Source: Solidesulfovibrio magneticus RS-1 | GTDB lineage: Bacteria; Desulfobacterota; Desulfovibrionia; Desulfovibrionales; Desulfovibrionaceae | Length of the DNA: 64,000 nt | Reading direction: 5' to 3' | NCBI RefSeq assembly: GCF_000010665.1 | Contig: NC_012796.1 | Coordinates: 1,674,001-1,738,000 of the forward strand | In this document: positions 25,231-34,923 of the stretch, piece by piece | Numbering within the stretch: the stretch's first letter is position 1 | Layout of the letters: every line of letters begins with the position of its first letter | Position numbers and translations under genes: made by a program | Notes under the pieces: generated by a model | What the model was told of the DNA's origin: nothing | Seen by the model: the letters and a program-made list of their open reading frames with translations, nothing else | Database searches by the model: none

Positions 25231-26640
25231 ATGACGGGCGGTCATTGCGCGATACGCGGCACGTTTTTCGATTTTCTGGACGATCCCTGGAAGCACGTCG
25301 GGCAGGAACAGGACGCCGCCCGATTTATTGCCGACGGCCTGCTCGTCGTAAAGGACGGGCGCATCGAGGATTTCGGCCCGTTTACGGAGGTCTCGGCCCG
25401 GCGTCCCGGCCTGGAGGTGACCCATCTGCCCGGCCGTATCCTCATGCCGGGTTTTATCGACGGCCACATCCACTTCCCTCAGACCCGGGTGCTCGGGGCC
25501 TACGGCAACCAGCTTCTGGACTGGCTGCAAAATTCCATCTTCCTGGAAGAGCTCAAGTACAACGACCGGGACTACGCCAGCCAGGCGGCCGAGCACTTTT
25601 TCACGGCCCTTTTGGCCGGCGGCACCACCACCTGCCAGGCCTTCACCACCTCAAGCCCTGTCTCCACCGAGGTTTTTTTCGAGGAGGCGGCCAAGCGCAA
25701 CATGCGCGTCATCTCGGGGCTTACCGGCATCGACCGTTTCGCCCCGCCCGAGGTGGTCATCAGCCCGGACGACTTCTATAAGGAATCCAAGCGGCTCATT
25801 GAGCGTTACCACCGCCGGGGCCGCAATCTCTACGCCATCACCCCGCGTTTCGCCGTGGGCTGCACCGACGCCATGATGGATCGCTGCCGCCAGCTCAAGG
25901 AGGAACACCCCGACTGCTGGATCAACACCCATATATCCGAAAATCCCAGCGAAATCCGCACCGCCCGGGAACATTACCCGGACTGCCCGGACTACACGAG
26001 CGTCCACGAAAAGCATGGCCTGCTCGGCCCCAAGTTCACCGCCGGCCACGGGGTGTGGCTGTCCGGCGACGAGATGCGGCGCTTTTCCAAGGCCGGCGCG
26101 GCCATCAGCTTCTGTCCCCTGTCCAACCTCTTTCTTGGCAGCGGCCTGTTCCGCCTCGGCCGGGCCAAGGACCCCGACCATCCGGTGCGGCTGTCCGTAG
26201 GCAGCGACATGGGCGGCGGCAACGCGTTCAGTCTCGTGCGGGTGCTGGAGGAGGCCTACAAGGTCGGCATGTGCAACAACACCATGCTCGACGGCTCGGT
26301 CAATCCCCGGGAGCAAGACCTGGCCGAGGCCGAGCGCAACAAGCTCTCGCCCTACCGGGCCTTTTATCTGGCCACGCTGGGCGGGGCGAACTCGCTGTAT
26401 CTCGACGACATCCTCGGCAATTTCGAGCCGGGCAAGGAAGCCGACTTCGTGGCCCTGGACTGGAACGCCGGCCAGGCGGCCATGGCCTGGCATCAGTCCC
26501 TGGCGGTGGGTGACGGCGGGCCGGAAACCATGGAGCAGGCCGCCAAGCTGCTTTTTGGCATCATGGCCGTTGGCGACGACCGCAACGTGGACGAGACCTG
26601 GGTGGCCGGCCGCCGGCTTTACAAGAAGGCCGCCGGCTAA
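25231..26640 (+). CDS. guaD: Guanine deaminase
   Basis: 469 residues from the ATG at 25231 (GGAGGAG 7 bases upstream); the open frame extends 50 codons further up without a ribosome site. It belongs to the amidohydrolase family: H79 and H81 in FIDGHIHFPQTR, the Zn/catalytic His-Glu in NTHISENPSEI, the His in TAGHGVWLS and the Asp in VGSDMGGGN. The guanine-specific stretches FPQTRVLGAYGNQLLDWL and CLSNLFLGSGLFRL-like (CPLSNLFLGSGLFRL) are present. It converts guanine to xanthine. A hairpin terminator follows. Confidence 0.95.
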   Translation: MTGGHCAIRGTFFDFLDDPWKHVGQEQDAARFIADGLLVVKDGRIEDFGPFTEVSARRPGLEVTHLPGRILMPGFIDGHIHFPQTRVLGAYGNQLLDWLQNSIFLEELKYNDRDYASQAAEHFFTALLAGGTTTCQAFTTSSPVSTEVFFEEAAKRNMRVISGLTGIDRFAPPEVVISPDDFYKESKRLIERYHRRGRNLYAITPRFAVGCTDAMMDRCRQLKEEHPDCWINTHISENPSEIRTAREHYPDCPDYTSVHEKHGLLGPKFTAGHGVWLSGDEMRRFSKAGAAISFCPLSNLFLGSGLFRLGRAKDPDHPVRLSVGSDMGGGNAFSLVRVLEEAYKVGMCNNTMLDGSVNPREQDLAEAERNKLSPYRAFYLATLGGANSLYLDDILGNFEPGKEADFVALDWNAGQAAMAWHQSLAVGDGGPETMEQAAKLLFGIMAVGDDRNVDETWVAGRRLYKKAAG

Positions 26641-26649
26641 TGCCGGATG

Positions 26650-26674
26650 TAAAACATAACGAAGTTATGTTTTA
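26650..26674 (+). terminator. guaD: Hairpin terminator after guaD
   Basis: TAAAACATAAC and GTTATGTTTTA (26650-26660/26664-26674) form an 11-bp perfect stem with loop GAA, ending in four T residues, 10 bp after the guaD stop. Confidence 0.6.
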
Positions 26675-26807
26675 ACAAGAAACGCATAGATGACGCTGTT
26701 GTTCCTTTTGCCGGGTTCACTTGAGCAATGGAATCGGAATACGCCGGCTAAGCCGGAGCGCCCGGGCCGCTTGCCAACCGGGCGGCCCGGGCCTTAAGGA
26801 GGCGCAC

Positions 26808-27467
26808 ATGGCCCCTGCAATGCTTGATATGCGGGTTTCGGGAGCCTCGGCCATCATCGTGCACCATGTCCCGGCCGCCCATCGGGACTGGTTCATGGGC
26901 TGGCAGGCCGAGGTCACGGCGGAAATCCAAGGGTTTCCCGGCTACCGGCGCACCGACGTCTACCCGCCCCCCGGCGACCAGGGCGGCGACTTCGTGGCCG
27001 CCCTCCATTTCGAGGACGAGGCCTCGTTGCAGGCCTGGCTTGATTCGCCCAAGCGGGCCAGGCGGGTGGCCCAGCTGCGGGAGAAGACCGGGGAGTTCGA
27101 CCTGCGCCTGGTCCCGGGCGGCTTCGCCCCCTGGTTTTCGGATTGCGCCGCCGGGCCGGGCCAGGCTCCCCCGGCCTGGAAAACGGCCCTGGTGGTGCTG
27201 CTGGGGCTGTACCCCACGGTGATGCTGCTGTCGCTTTTCCCCGGGGCCTACACCCAGGGGCTGGGACTGGCCGTGGCCATGCTCATCGGCAATGCGCTGA
27301 GCGTCGCCGCCCTCCAGTGGGGCGTCATGCCCGTGCTCAATGTCGTAAGCGCCCCCTGGCTCAAGGCCGACCCGGCCAAAAGCCCCTGGCTGGCCCATGG
27401 CGGGCTGGCCGTTGTCCTGGCGCTCTTGGCCGGCCTGTGCTGGCTCTTTCGCCAGGTGACGGGCTAG
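26808..27467 (+). CDS. ABM-domain membrane protein
   Basis: 219 residues from the ATG at 26808 (AAGGAGG 6 bases upstream). Residues 8-110 have the ferredoxin-like antibiotic-biosynthesis-monooxygenase pattern (SAIIVHHVPAAHRDWFMGWQ, FPGYRRTDVYPP, FVAALHFEDEASLQAWLDS). After a Pro-rich linker come three predicted membrane helices: ALVVLLGLYPTVMLLSLF, LGLAVAMLIGNALSVAAL and GLAVVLALLAGLCWLF. This domain order is that of COG3224 proteins, whose substrate is unknown. It stands alone between guaD and another membrane protein. Confidence 0.8.
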   Translation: MAPAMLDMRVSGASAIIVHHVPAAHRDWFMGWQAEVTAEIQGFPGYRRTDVYPPPGDQGGDFVAALHFEDEASLQAWLDSPKRARRVAQLREKTGEFDLRLVPGGFAPWFSDCAAGPGQAPPAWKTALVVLLGLYPTVMLLSLFPGAYTQGLGLAVAMLIGNALSVAALQWGVMPVLNVVSAPWLKADPAKSPWLAHGGLAVVLALLAGLCWLFRQVTG

Positions 27468-27698
27468 GCCGCCCCGGCCTCGTGTCGCGTCCACGACAGG
27501 CATAGGGGAGTCTCGCCGGCAACAGTCTAAAACCACGGTTTTTTTGACAAAGGGTATCCCCTTTTCAAGAGCCCCGACACCAGCCCGCGCCGACGCGAAA
27601 CGCGACGCACTTGTGACGCGGGAGTTGTATTTTTCCGCAAAACCGGCATGTTCTCCCAAGGCCGGCCCTAGGCCGCGAGTCGCCATCGGAGGACGGAC

Positions 27699-28211
27699 AT
27701 GCCCATCGACAAAGCCAGGGTCAAGGAACGCTTCGTCCAGGAGACCAAGGACTACCTCATGCTCTTTGTCTATCTGGCCGCGTTTCTCGGCTCGTTTACC
27801 ATTTACAAACGCCTGGTCCTGCAAGAGCATAACCTCTCCTACTACCACTACGGCTATTCCCTGTTTGAGGCGGCCATCCTGGCCAAGGTCATTCTCCTTG
27901 GCGACTGGCTGGGCCTGGGCAAGCGCAAGCCTCGCGGACCGCTCATTCTCGCCGCCTTGCGTCAGACCTTGTTGTGCAGCTTGTTGGTCATCGTCTTTTC
28001 CCTTGTGGAAAAGATCGTGGACGGGCTGCTCCACGGACATGGCCTATCCTGGGGGATTGATGCCGTCCTGGACATGAAAAAACAGGAAGTGCTGGCCAAC
28101 TTCCTGATCCTCTATGTGACCCTGATCCCGCTTTTCGCCGTGCGCCAGCTGGAAAAAGCCCTGGGGCCGGGGCGGCTGTTCGCGCTGTTTTTCAAGGGCA
28201 AGGCCGACTGA
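27699..28211 (+). CDS. Integral membrane protein of unknown function
   Basis: 170 residues with CGGAGGACGG before the ATG. Four hydrophobic helices can be placed near residues 22-40, 55-70, 88-108 and 133-150 (for example YLMLFVYLAAFLGSFTIY and LANFLILYVTLIPLFAV), with a short basic tail. No domain recognised. An AACAGTCTAAAACCA motif about 180 bp upstream resembles one downstream of purM. Confidence 0.75.
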   Translation: MPIDKARVKERFVQETKDYLMLFVYLAAFLGSFTIYKRLVLQEHNLSYYHYGYSLFEAAILAKVILLGDWLGLGKRKPRGPLILAALRQTLLCSLLVIVFSLVEKIVDGLLHGHGLSWGIDAVLDMKKQEVLANFLILYVTLIPLFAVRQLEKALGPGRLFALFFKGKAD

Positions 28212-28622
28212 CGCCGACCGGGAGCGTGGCGGCCAAGGCCGGGGCGATGCCGGTTGCCGCCATCCCCCGGCCACCCCCACGGCGTCGCACTCCCGGCCGC
28301 CACGGGGCCATAACCTTTGGCGTTTCGCCGTGGCGTCGCGAGTCCGGGACGCCGTCCATCGTCGTTGCTTCGCTCCAACGCTCCCCACTTCCGTTTTTTC
28401 CTATGCCGGAATCAGGCTTTTGCTGATTCCATCGCCGCGTCCTTTCTGATCAATCCCCGGTATCCTGACAGTTGCAGGCAGGCTTGCCCCTTTCTCGCCG
28501 ACGCGACGCGTCAGGCGTTAGCCGTGGAGGGCTTGGGCTGGGGCAACGCTTCCTGCGGCGACATCGGGACGAGGCGTGTCGATGGCGGTATCGGGCAGTC
28601 AACAACCGGAGAAGGGGGACCC
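28212..28622. other. 411-bp gap upstream of the GlpT-type transporter
   Basis: No supported gene. It contains a hairpin GGAATCAG/CTGATTCC (about 28410-28432) and otherwise GC-rich unremarkable DNA. An in-frame open extension of the transporter gene from 28317 lacks a ribosome site and has shadow-like composition. Confidence 0.5.
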
Positions 28623-29999
28623 ATGATCGGCTTTTTCAAACCGGCGGAGCATATCGAGCGCTTGCCGCAAGACAAGCATGGGGCGCACTACAAGGCCCTG
28701 CGCTGGCAGATTTTCCTGAGCATCTTTTTCGGCTACGCCGCCTATTATCTGGTGCGAAAGAATATTTCCTTGGCCGTGCCCGATCTGCTCAAGCTTGGCT
28801 TCACCAAGACCGACATGGGCTTTGTCATGAGCGCCGGGGCCATCTCCTACGGCATCGCCAAGTTCGTCATGGGCATGGTTTCGGACAGGTCCAACCCGCG
28901 CTATTTCTTTTCCGCCGGCCTGCTCCTGTCCGGCGGCGTCATGCTGTTCATGGGCTTTAGCCCCTGGGCCGTGTCCTCGGTGGCCATCATGTACGCCTTG
29001 CAGTTCGTCAACGGCTGGGTCCAGGGCATGGGCTGGCCGCCGTGCGGCCGTACCATGGTCCACTGGTGGTCCACCCACGAGCGGGGCAAGATCGTTTCGG
29101 TCTGGAACGTGGCCCATAATCTGGGCGGCGGCCTGGTGGCCAACCTGGCCGTGTGGGGCGTGGGCTACTTCAACGAATGGCAGGCCAAGCTCTACGTGCC
29201 GGCCGGCGTGGCCGTGGGCATCGCCGTGCTGCTCCTTATTACCATGCGCGACACGCCCCAGTCCTGCGGCCTGCCGCCCATTGAGGAGCACAACAACGAC
29301 TATCCGCCGAGCTACAGCGAAGATCAGGAATTGGAGATGACCACCAAGGAGATCTTCGTCAAATACATCCTGCCCAACAAGTATCTCTGGTACATCGCCA
29401 TCGCCAACATCTTCGTCTACTTCATCCGCTACGGCGTCCTGGACTGGGCGCCCACCTACCTGCGCGAGGTCAAGGGCTTCGACTTCAAGCAGGCCGGCCT
29501 GGCCTATTCCCTCTACGAGTACGCGGCCATCCCGGGCACCATCCTGTGCGGCTGGATTTCCGACCAGTACTTCAAGAGCCGCCGCGCCCCGGCCGGCATC
29601 CTGTTCATGGTCCCCACCGTCCTGGCCGTGGCCTTCTACTGGCTCAACAAGTCCGGTTCCGCCGCCATTGACAGCTGGGCGCTTCTGGCCATCGGCTTTT
29701 TCGTCTACGGCCCGGTCATGCTGATTGGCCTGCACGCCCTGGATCTGGTGCCCAAAAAGGCCGCCGGCACCGCCGCCGGCCTCACCGGCCTGTTCGGCTA
29801 CGTGCTGGGCACCGTGGTCGCCAACTGGGTGACCGGCTGGGTCATCCAGCACTACGGCTGGGACTGGTATTTCGGACTCATGCTCATCGCCGGCGTGTTG
29901 GCTATCCTGGCCATAGCCATGACCTGGGGGCACGGCGCGACCAGCGAGAAGCGCGACGATAACGGCAACGGGGCCAGCCCCGAAGCCGCCAAGAGCTGA
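28623..29999 (+). CDS. glpT: Glycerol-3-phosphate/organophosphate:phosphate antiporter (GlpT type)
   Basis: 458 residues from the ATG at 28623, with GAAGGGGGAC upstream. It is a 12-helix MFS transporter with the GlpT/UhpT landmarks: YAAYYLVRKNISLAVPDL in helix 1 with the substrate-binding Arg, GWVQGMGWPPCGRTMVHWW, a WNVAHNLGGGL helix and the second Arg in FVYFIRYGVLDWAPTYL. It exchanges glycerol-3-phosphate (or a related sugar phosphate) for phosphate in the inner membrane. GlpT is also the usual entry route for fosfomycin, of interest given fosX 5 kb away. A strong terminator follows. Confidence 0.88.
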   Translation: MIGFFKPAEHIERLPQDKHGAHYKALRWQIFLSIFFGYAAYYLVRKNISLAVPDLLKLGFTKTDMGFVMSAGAISYGIAKFVMGMVSDRSNPRYFFSAGLLLSGGVMLFMGFSPWAVSSVAIMYALQFVNGWVQGMGWPPCGRTMVHWWSTHERGKIVSVWNVAHNLGGGLVANLAVWGVGYFNEWQAKLYVPAGVAVGIAVLLLITMRDTPQSCGLPPIEEHNNDYPPSYSEDQELEMTTKEIFVKYILPNKYLWYIAIANIFVYFIRYGVLDWAPTYLREVKGFDFKQAGLAYSLYEYAAIPGTILCGWISDQYFKSRRAPAGILFMVPTVLAVAFYWLNKSGSAAIDSWALLAIGFFVYGPVMLIGLHALDLVPKKAAGTAAGLTGLFGYVLGTVVANWVTGWVIQHYGWDWYFGLMLIAGVLAILAIAMTWGHGATSEKRDDNGNGASPEAAKS

Positions 30000-30102
30000 G
30001 TCGAGCGCCCGCGTCGCCCATATAAGGCGCGGGCATCCTCATAACTGTCAGCGGCGGGGGGACTGCTCCCCGCTGGCAAGTCCGCGGCCCCTCCCGCGGC
30101 AA

Positions 30103-30137
30103 GGGGCCTGAATGGCGGTTCAGGCCCCTTTTATTTT
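30103..30137 (+). terminator. glpT: Rho-independent terminator after glpT
   Basis: GGGGCCTGAA (30103-30112) and TTCAGGCCCC (30119-30128) form a perfect 10-bp stem followed by TTTTATTTT. Confidence 0.88.
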
Positions 30138-30625
30138 GTCGATGCAGGTGCAGGCGTGGCGGCGGAGGCGACGCTGCGTGATGCGTCTGCTTGGCGTGAG
30201 CATGAAGCAAATGGGCCGTCTGCTGAGGAAGACTCTATTTGTTTCTTATTGCTCTGAATTAATTTGCTTTATGGCGATAAAACTACCTGCTCTCGGACGA
30301 AATCAATCCTCGCTGGGACATTTCCGGTTCTCCAGAGTTTATCCAAAATCCAGGTTGTCCGGGGCAGGAGAATCTATTTCAGCGTTATCCGGCAGATAAT
30401 TTCTGACACAGAGTCGCTCTATCCCCATTCATGTAATATCTCGAGAGTTAACGAGAATATTCTCCGTTTCAGAACCAGCTTTTCGGGGGGATTACCCTGG
30501 CGGTGTAAAGAGCTGTCTCGGCCCTAGTAGCTCCTACTAGCCAAAACGCGGGAGACCTCAATTTCCGTCCTGGCTAGGCCGTTTCATGACCGAGTTTATT
30601 ATTTAAAAAAATTATTTCAAAGTAA
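30138..30625. other. Gap of about 490 bp becoming AT-rich, upstream of the caspase-like gene
   Basis: No supported gene. Base composition drops from the GC-rich core level towards the AT-rich islet that follows. A palindrome CTAGTAG/CTACTAG lies near 30524-30540. This transition probably marks the left border of a horizontally acquired islet; no direct repeats marking the ends were found by eye. Confidence 0.45.
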
Positions 30626-31587
30626 ATGGACTCGGGCGGGAAAAGGATGGTTTCCTTTACTAAGTGCGTTAAGACCGGTAAAAGCGTATATCTTTTATAC
30701 GGGGATGCTATGGAAGCAGGACCACAAAGCCGAAAAATAGATTTTAGTTTCAATACGGTTTATGTAATAGAATCTTTTAAAGATGGCGAAAAAAAGTGTG
30801 GCAAAGAACTCTACGAAGATACTCTTCGCTGGCAAAGTATAAGAAACAGAAGCTTTAAAAGTTGCTATAATGATATTTCCTCATTCAGAGAGCTTGAGAA
30901 AACATTCTTTGAGATTAGATCAGAGGTGCGAAAAGGGATGTGTCCTGTTTTACATTTTGATATGCATGGAGACAAAGAAGGAGTGTCTTTGAAAAACGGA
31001 GACCACGTTGATTGGCCGTATCTGAATGGTGTCTTTCAAGATATTAACATTAAATTGAAAAATAATTTATTTGTAACAATGGGTACATGTCATGGCGCAA
31101 ATGTTGTTAAATCGTATGTAGTAACACAGCCTGCTTGTATGCTTGGATTTCTTGGTTTTAGTAAAAAATAACTGCTGGGTTCTCATCGAATTTTTTTAGT
31201 GATTTTTATCAGAGACTGTTCAAAAGTCAGTCCGTTGATGCCGCAGTTGATAATCAAGAGCTACGAAATGAATGTTGTAAATATGGACTTCTTTTGTTGA
31301 ATTGCACGGGATTGTTTATGCAGGCGTATGGTGAATATATTAATTGTTATTATAAATCAAGAAAAGTCATAGATAGGAGGAAAGAAAAAATTCGTGCTAT
31401 GGCGATTGCTCAGGGGAAGCCGCCGCCAAGTGGAAAGATCATAAAGAAAATGCTGAGTCAAAAGAAAGAACACTTCGAGAAGAGAAAAGATAAATTCTTT
31501 ATGATTGATCGCTTTCCTGAAAATTCGGAACGGTTTCCTCTCTCTTATGCCGATTTTCTAGCGTATCATTCAGGAATCTCTCTGTGA
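30626..31587 (+). pseudogene. Caspase/CHAT-like putative protease, split by a -1 frameshift
   Basis: The first frame (30626-31171, 181 residues) has a clan-CD-like His-Cys pair: LHFDMHGDKEGVSL (H114) and VTMGTCHGANV (C155). It stops at TAA directly after a run of six A (31163-31168). Reading one base back gives ATA at 31168 and an open frame of 139 codons to 31587 that continues the expected fold (SNFFSDFYQRLF, then a helical, very basic tail). So this is one gene of about 320 codons with a -1 shift: either decayed, a sequencing error in the A run, or programmed frameshifting. The islet is strikingly AT-rich. Similar proteases occur in abortive-infection systems; that function is inferred. 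The start codon has no clear ribosome site. Confidence 0.65.
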
Positions 31588-31815
31588 TTTGGGGCTGGGG
31601 CGAAGCCCAGATAGGCCGAAGGCTGTAGCCGGTCGTCCTTCACTCGACGCATCTTGTTCCTGCTCCACCGTGTTCGTCCCCGTCGCGTCTGCCCCGCGTC
31701 TGGCGCAAAACCCCCTTTTGCGCTAGGGTTTCGGGCAGCGGACGGCGTGGTCCGGCAGGGCGGCAGCCCGTCCGACATCCCCGAACACTCCCGGCCCGGC
31801 AGGGCGAGGATGGCC

Positions 31816-32742
31816 ATGAGACGACCATTTTGGCTGCTTGTCGCCGCCGTGCTGCTGTGCCTGGCTTACGGCTGTTCGGGCGATGACGGCGGCTACGTCG
31901 ATTTTTCCAAGCCGACCCCGGCCGGCGTCCAGGGCGGCGACAAGGCAGCCGCCGGCCAGCGGCCCTTGCGGCTGGCCGTGGCCTCGGTCAGCTCGCCGGG
32001 CGAAACCATCAAGTCCCTGCGGACCATCGCCGAGGCCCTGTCGCGCCGCACCGGTCGCCAGATCGTCCTTGTGCAGCGCAAGACCTATGCCGAGGTCAAT
32101 CTGCTTCTGGCCAATGACGACGCGGACATCGCCTTCGTGTCCACCGGCGCCTACAGCGCCTATCGCGGCCAAGCCCCCATCGACGTGCTGGTCATGACCG
32201 AATTCCAGGGTTCGGCCACCTACGACGCCCAGCTCATCGTGCCCGCCGACAGCCCGGCCCGAAGCCTTGAGGATCTGCAGGGCAAGGTCTTCGCCTTCAC
32301 CGACCCCTTGAGCTTTTCCGGCCACATGGCCGTCATGGACGCCTTGCGCCGCCTGGGTTCCTCCCCGGAACGCCATTTCAGCCGTTACTTCTACACCTCC
32401 AGCCACGACCGGGCCATCCAGGCCGTGGCCAGCCGCATCGCCGACGGGGCCTCCATCGACAACCAGATTCTCGACGTGGCCATCCAGAAGATGCCGGAGC
32501 TGGCGAACAAAGTCCGGGTCGTCGCCACCTTGGGGGTCAATCCGTCCGGGCCGGTGGTGGCGGCGGCCGGGCTGGACCCCAGGCTCAAGGACGCCCTGCG
32601 CGACATCTTTTTGGACCTGCACCGGGACCCGGCCCAGGCCGAGGCCTTGCGAACCCTGGCCATCAGCCGGTTCACGCCGCCGGTCCCCGGGGCCTATGAC
32701 GCGCTTCGGGCGCTGTATGACCGCATCGGCGGGTTTTTATGA
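31816..32742 (+). CDS. PhnD-like periplasmic substrate-binding lipoprotein
   Basis: 308 residues from the ATG at 31816, which has GAGG at a proper distance; an ATG at 31810 is too close to it. The signal sequence ends in the lipobox LAYGC, so C20 should be lipidated. Residues 50-290 fit the type 2 periplasmic binding fold of PhnD proteins (RLAVASVSSPGETIKSL, DADIAFVSTGAYSAYRG, GKVFAFTDPLSFSGHMA, IADGASIDNQILDV). The stop overlaps the kinase start (ATGA), and no ABC transporter is nearby, so it probably works as the sensor partner of the kinase and not in uptake. Confidence 0.85.
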   Translation: MRRPFWLLVAAVLLCLAYGCSGDDGGYVDFSKPTPAGVQGGDKAAAGQRPLRLAVASVSSPGETIKSLRTIAEALSRRTGRQIVLVQRKTYAEVNLLLANDDADIAFVSTGAYSAYRGQAPIDVLVMTEFQGSATYDAQLIVPADSPARSLEDLQGKVFAFTDPLSFSGHMAVMDALRRLGSSPERHFSRYFYTSSHDRAIQAVASRIADGASIDNQILDVAIQKMPELANKVRVVATLGVNPSGPVVAAAGLDPRLKDALRDIFLDLHRDPAQAEALRTLAISRFTPPVPGAYDALRALYDRIGGFL

Positions 32743-34187
32743 AGTGGTGGCGCACGGCGAGCTTTTATTTCCGCATCAACGTCGTCATCGTCAGCAGCGT
32801 GCTGCTGTTAAGCGTCGCCCTCAGCGGCGTGGTCTTCGTCCACAACCGGACGCTGCTGGAAAAGGAACTGGACAAGCGGGGCGCGGAGATCGGCAATTCC
32901 ATCGCCGCCATGGGCAGCGAAAGCATCATTCTCGACGAGCGCTTCGTCCTGCACGAGATCGCGGCCAAGGCCCGGCGGGGCAGCGACGACATCCGCTACA
33001 TCATGATCGTCGATTACGCCGGGGAGATCCTGGCCCACACTTTTGGCGACGGCTTCCCGGCCGGCCTGCCCCTGGAGCTGCCGCCGGGTCTGCCCCGGTC
33101 GAACGCGGCTACGGGAGAGCCGGGCGGCGAGGCGGCCTATGCGGTGACGCGCTATCGCAGCAACGAGGGTCCCTTTCGCGAAGTGGTCGTGCCGGTGGAA
33201 CGCGGCGCGGTGGGCTATGTCCGGGTAGGGCTGACCGAGCAGGACATGCGCCACATCCTCGAACAAAACATCAAGAACTTCTCGCTCATCACCCTGGTCG
33301 TCTGCCTGCTGGCCGCCGTGGTGGCCACGCGCCTAGCCTACCGCATCGTGCATCCCATCGATCAGTTGGCCCAGGCTGCGGGCCAGATACGCCAGGGCAA
33401 CTACGGCGTGCGCATCCCCCCCGACGATCAGGCCGAGGTCGGGCGGCTGGCCTCGGCCTTTAACGACATGGCCGCTACGCTGACGCGCAAGGACGACGAG
33501 AACGAACATCTGCTGACCGCCCTGCGCGACAAGGACGCCCGGCATGTCCGGCTGCTGCAAAAGGTCCTTAGCGTCCAGGAGGATGAGCGCAAGCGCATCT
33601 CCCGGGAACTGCACGACGAGGCCGGCCAGTCCCTGGCCTCGCTTTTAGCCTATCTCCAGCTGCTTATGGCCGGCGAGGTGACAAGCAGCCAGCGCGAGGC
33701 CATCGGCCAGCTCAAGAGCCTGGTGGTGGAGATCCTGGGCGGCCTGCGCAAGATGGCCGTGGAGCTGCGCCCCCCGGCCCTGGACGACCTGGGGCTGGTG
33801 CCGGCCATGGCCAAGTACGTCGATGGTTTTGCCTTGCAGCGCGACCTGACGGCGATTTTTGCGCCCGAAGACGACAATCCCGAGCTCGACCCGGCCGTAG
33901 CCCTGGCCCTTTACCGCATCCTCCAGGAAAGCCTCACCAACGTGGCCCGCCATGCCGAGGCCAAGGCCGTGCGCGTGGAGCTGGCCGCCGAGGGCGGGGA
34001 CATCGCCCTCACCGTCAGTGACGACGGCCGGGGCTTTGATGCCGCCGCCTTGCCGGCCGGCGAGGAAAGCTTGGGCATCTACGGCATGATGGAACGGGCC
34101 GAGCTTTTGGGCGGGACGTTTCAGATGACATCCCGCCCCGGCCAGGGAACGACGGTGCGCGTGGCCTTGCCGCGCCGACTGGGATAA
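32739..34187 (+). CDS. NarX-type sensor histidine kinase
   Basis: 482 residues. Membrane helices near 14-34 and 180-203 flank a periplasmic domain of about 145 residues; then a HAMP linker (IVHPIDQLAQAAGQIRQGNY), the HisKA_3 dimerisation box with the phospho-His in RISRELHDEAGQSLASL (near residue 290) and a HATPase with QESLTNVARHAEAK, DDGRGFD and GTTVRVALP. The start overlaps the upstream binding-protein gene by 4 bases. The arrangement suggests that the lipoprotein presents a ligand to the periplasmic domain. The ligand may be a phosphonate, judged from the PhnD-like partner and fosX. Confidence 0.93.
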   Translation: MKWWRTASFYFRINVVIVSSVLLLSVALSGVVFVHNRTLLEKELDKRGAEIGNSIAAMGSESIILDERFVLHEIAAKARRGSDDIRYIMIVDYAGEILAHTFGDGFPAGLPLELPPGLPRSNAATGEPGGEAAYAVTRYRSNEGPFREVVVPVERGAVGYVRVGLTEQDMRHILEQNIKNFSLITLVVCLLAAVVATRLAYRIVHPIDQLAQAAGQIRQGNYGVRIPPDDQAEVGRLASAFNDMAATLTRKDDENEHLLTALRDKDARHVRLLQKVLSVQEDERKRISRELHDEAGQSLASLLAYLQLLMAGEVTSSQREAIGQLKSLVVEILGGLRKMAVELRPPALDDLGLVPAMAKYVDGFALQRDLTAIFAPEDDNPELDPAVALALYRILQESLTNVARHAEAKAVRVELAAEGGDIALTVSDDGRGFDAAALPAGEESLGIYGMMERAELLGGTFQMTSRPGQGTTVRVALPRRLG

Positions 34188-34196
34188 GGAGAGGCA

Positions 34197-34859
34197 ATGG
34201 CGACGACCCGCATCATCTTGGCCGACGACCACACCGTGCTGCGCACGGGGTTGAGGCTGCTTATCGACAACCAGCCCGATTTCACGGTGGTGGGCGAGGC
34301 CGCCGACGGCGAGGCCCTGCTGGCCCTGGTGGAGCGCGTCCCGGCCGAGGTGCTGGTGCTCGACCTGTCCATGCCGCGCGTAAGCGGCCTGGAGTGTATC
34401 AAGGAACTGAAAAGCCGGGGACAGGAGATCAAGATTCTGGTCCTGACCATGCACGGCCGGGAATACGTCAAGGAGGCCATGGCCGCCGGGGCTCTGGGCT
34501 ATATCGAGAAGCAGGCCCTGGACAGCGAACTGTTCGTGGCCATCCGCACCGTGGCCTCGGGCCGGCGCTACATGAGCCCGGACAACGCCGAGGTGCTCCT
34601 GGACCAGCTCCTTTCACCCACGCCCCAGGCCGCCTCCCCGGACCCCTACGCCGTGCTGACCGCCCGGGAGCGCGAGGTCTTAAAACTCCTCGTGCGCGGC
34701 CACACCCTGACCCAGATCGCCGGACTGTTGCATTTAAGCGTCAAGACCATCGACACCCACAAGACCCATGTGATGGAAAAGCTGAACCTGACCCACAAAA
34801 GCCAGCTCGTGGACTACGCCCTGCGCCACGGCTTGCTCGCCCGGCGGGGCGGGGCATGA
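34197..34859 (+). CDS. NarL/FixJ-family response regulator
   Basis: 220 residues. Receiver domain with acidic pocket D10 D11 and phospho-acceptor D56 (VLVLDLSMPR), then a LuxR-type helix-turn-helix (LTAREREVLKLLVRGHTL..IAGLLHLSVKTIDTHKTHVM) near residues 148-205. It starts 9 bp after the kinase and is its obvious partner. The next gene, fosX, lies 64 bp downstream in the same direction and is a candidate target. Confidence 0.94.
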   Translation: MATTRIILADDHTVLRTGLRLLIDNQPDFTVVGEAADGEALLALVERVPAEVLVLDLSMPRVSGLECIKELKSRGQEIKILVLTMHGREYVKEAMAAGALGYIEKQALDSELFVAIRTVASGRRYMSPDNAEVLLDQLLSPTPQAASPDPYAVLTAREREVLKLLVRGHTLTQIAGLLHLSVKTIDTHKTHVMEKLNLTHKSQLVDYALRHGLLARRGGA

Positions 34860-34923
34860 AGGCCATGGGCAAGCGAAGCGGCCTGGCCGTCTCCCCAGCC
34901 TGCGGCGTTGGGAGAACGGACCC

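Noticed and set aside
28599-29933. Open frame of 444 codons opposite glpT
   Set aside because: Shadow frame without membrane helices or motifs; glpT is the real gene.
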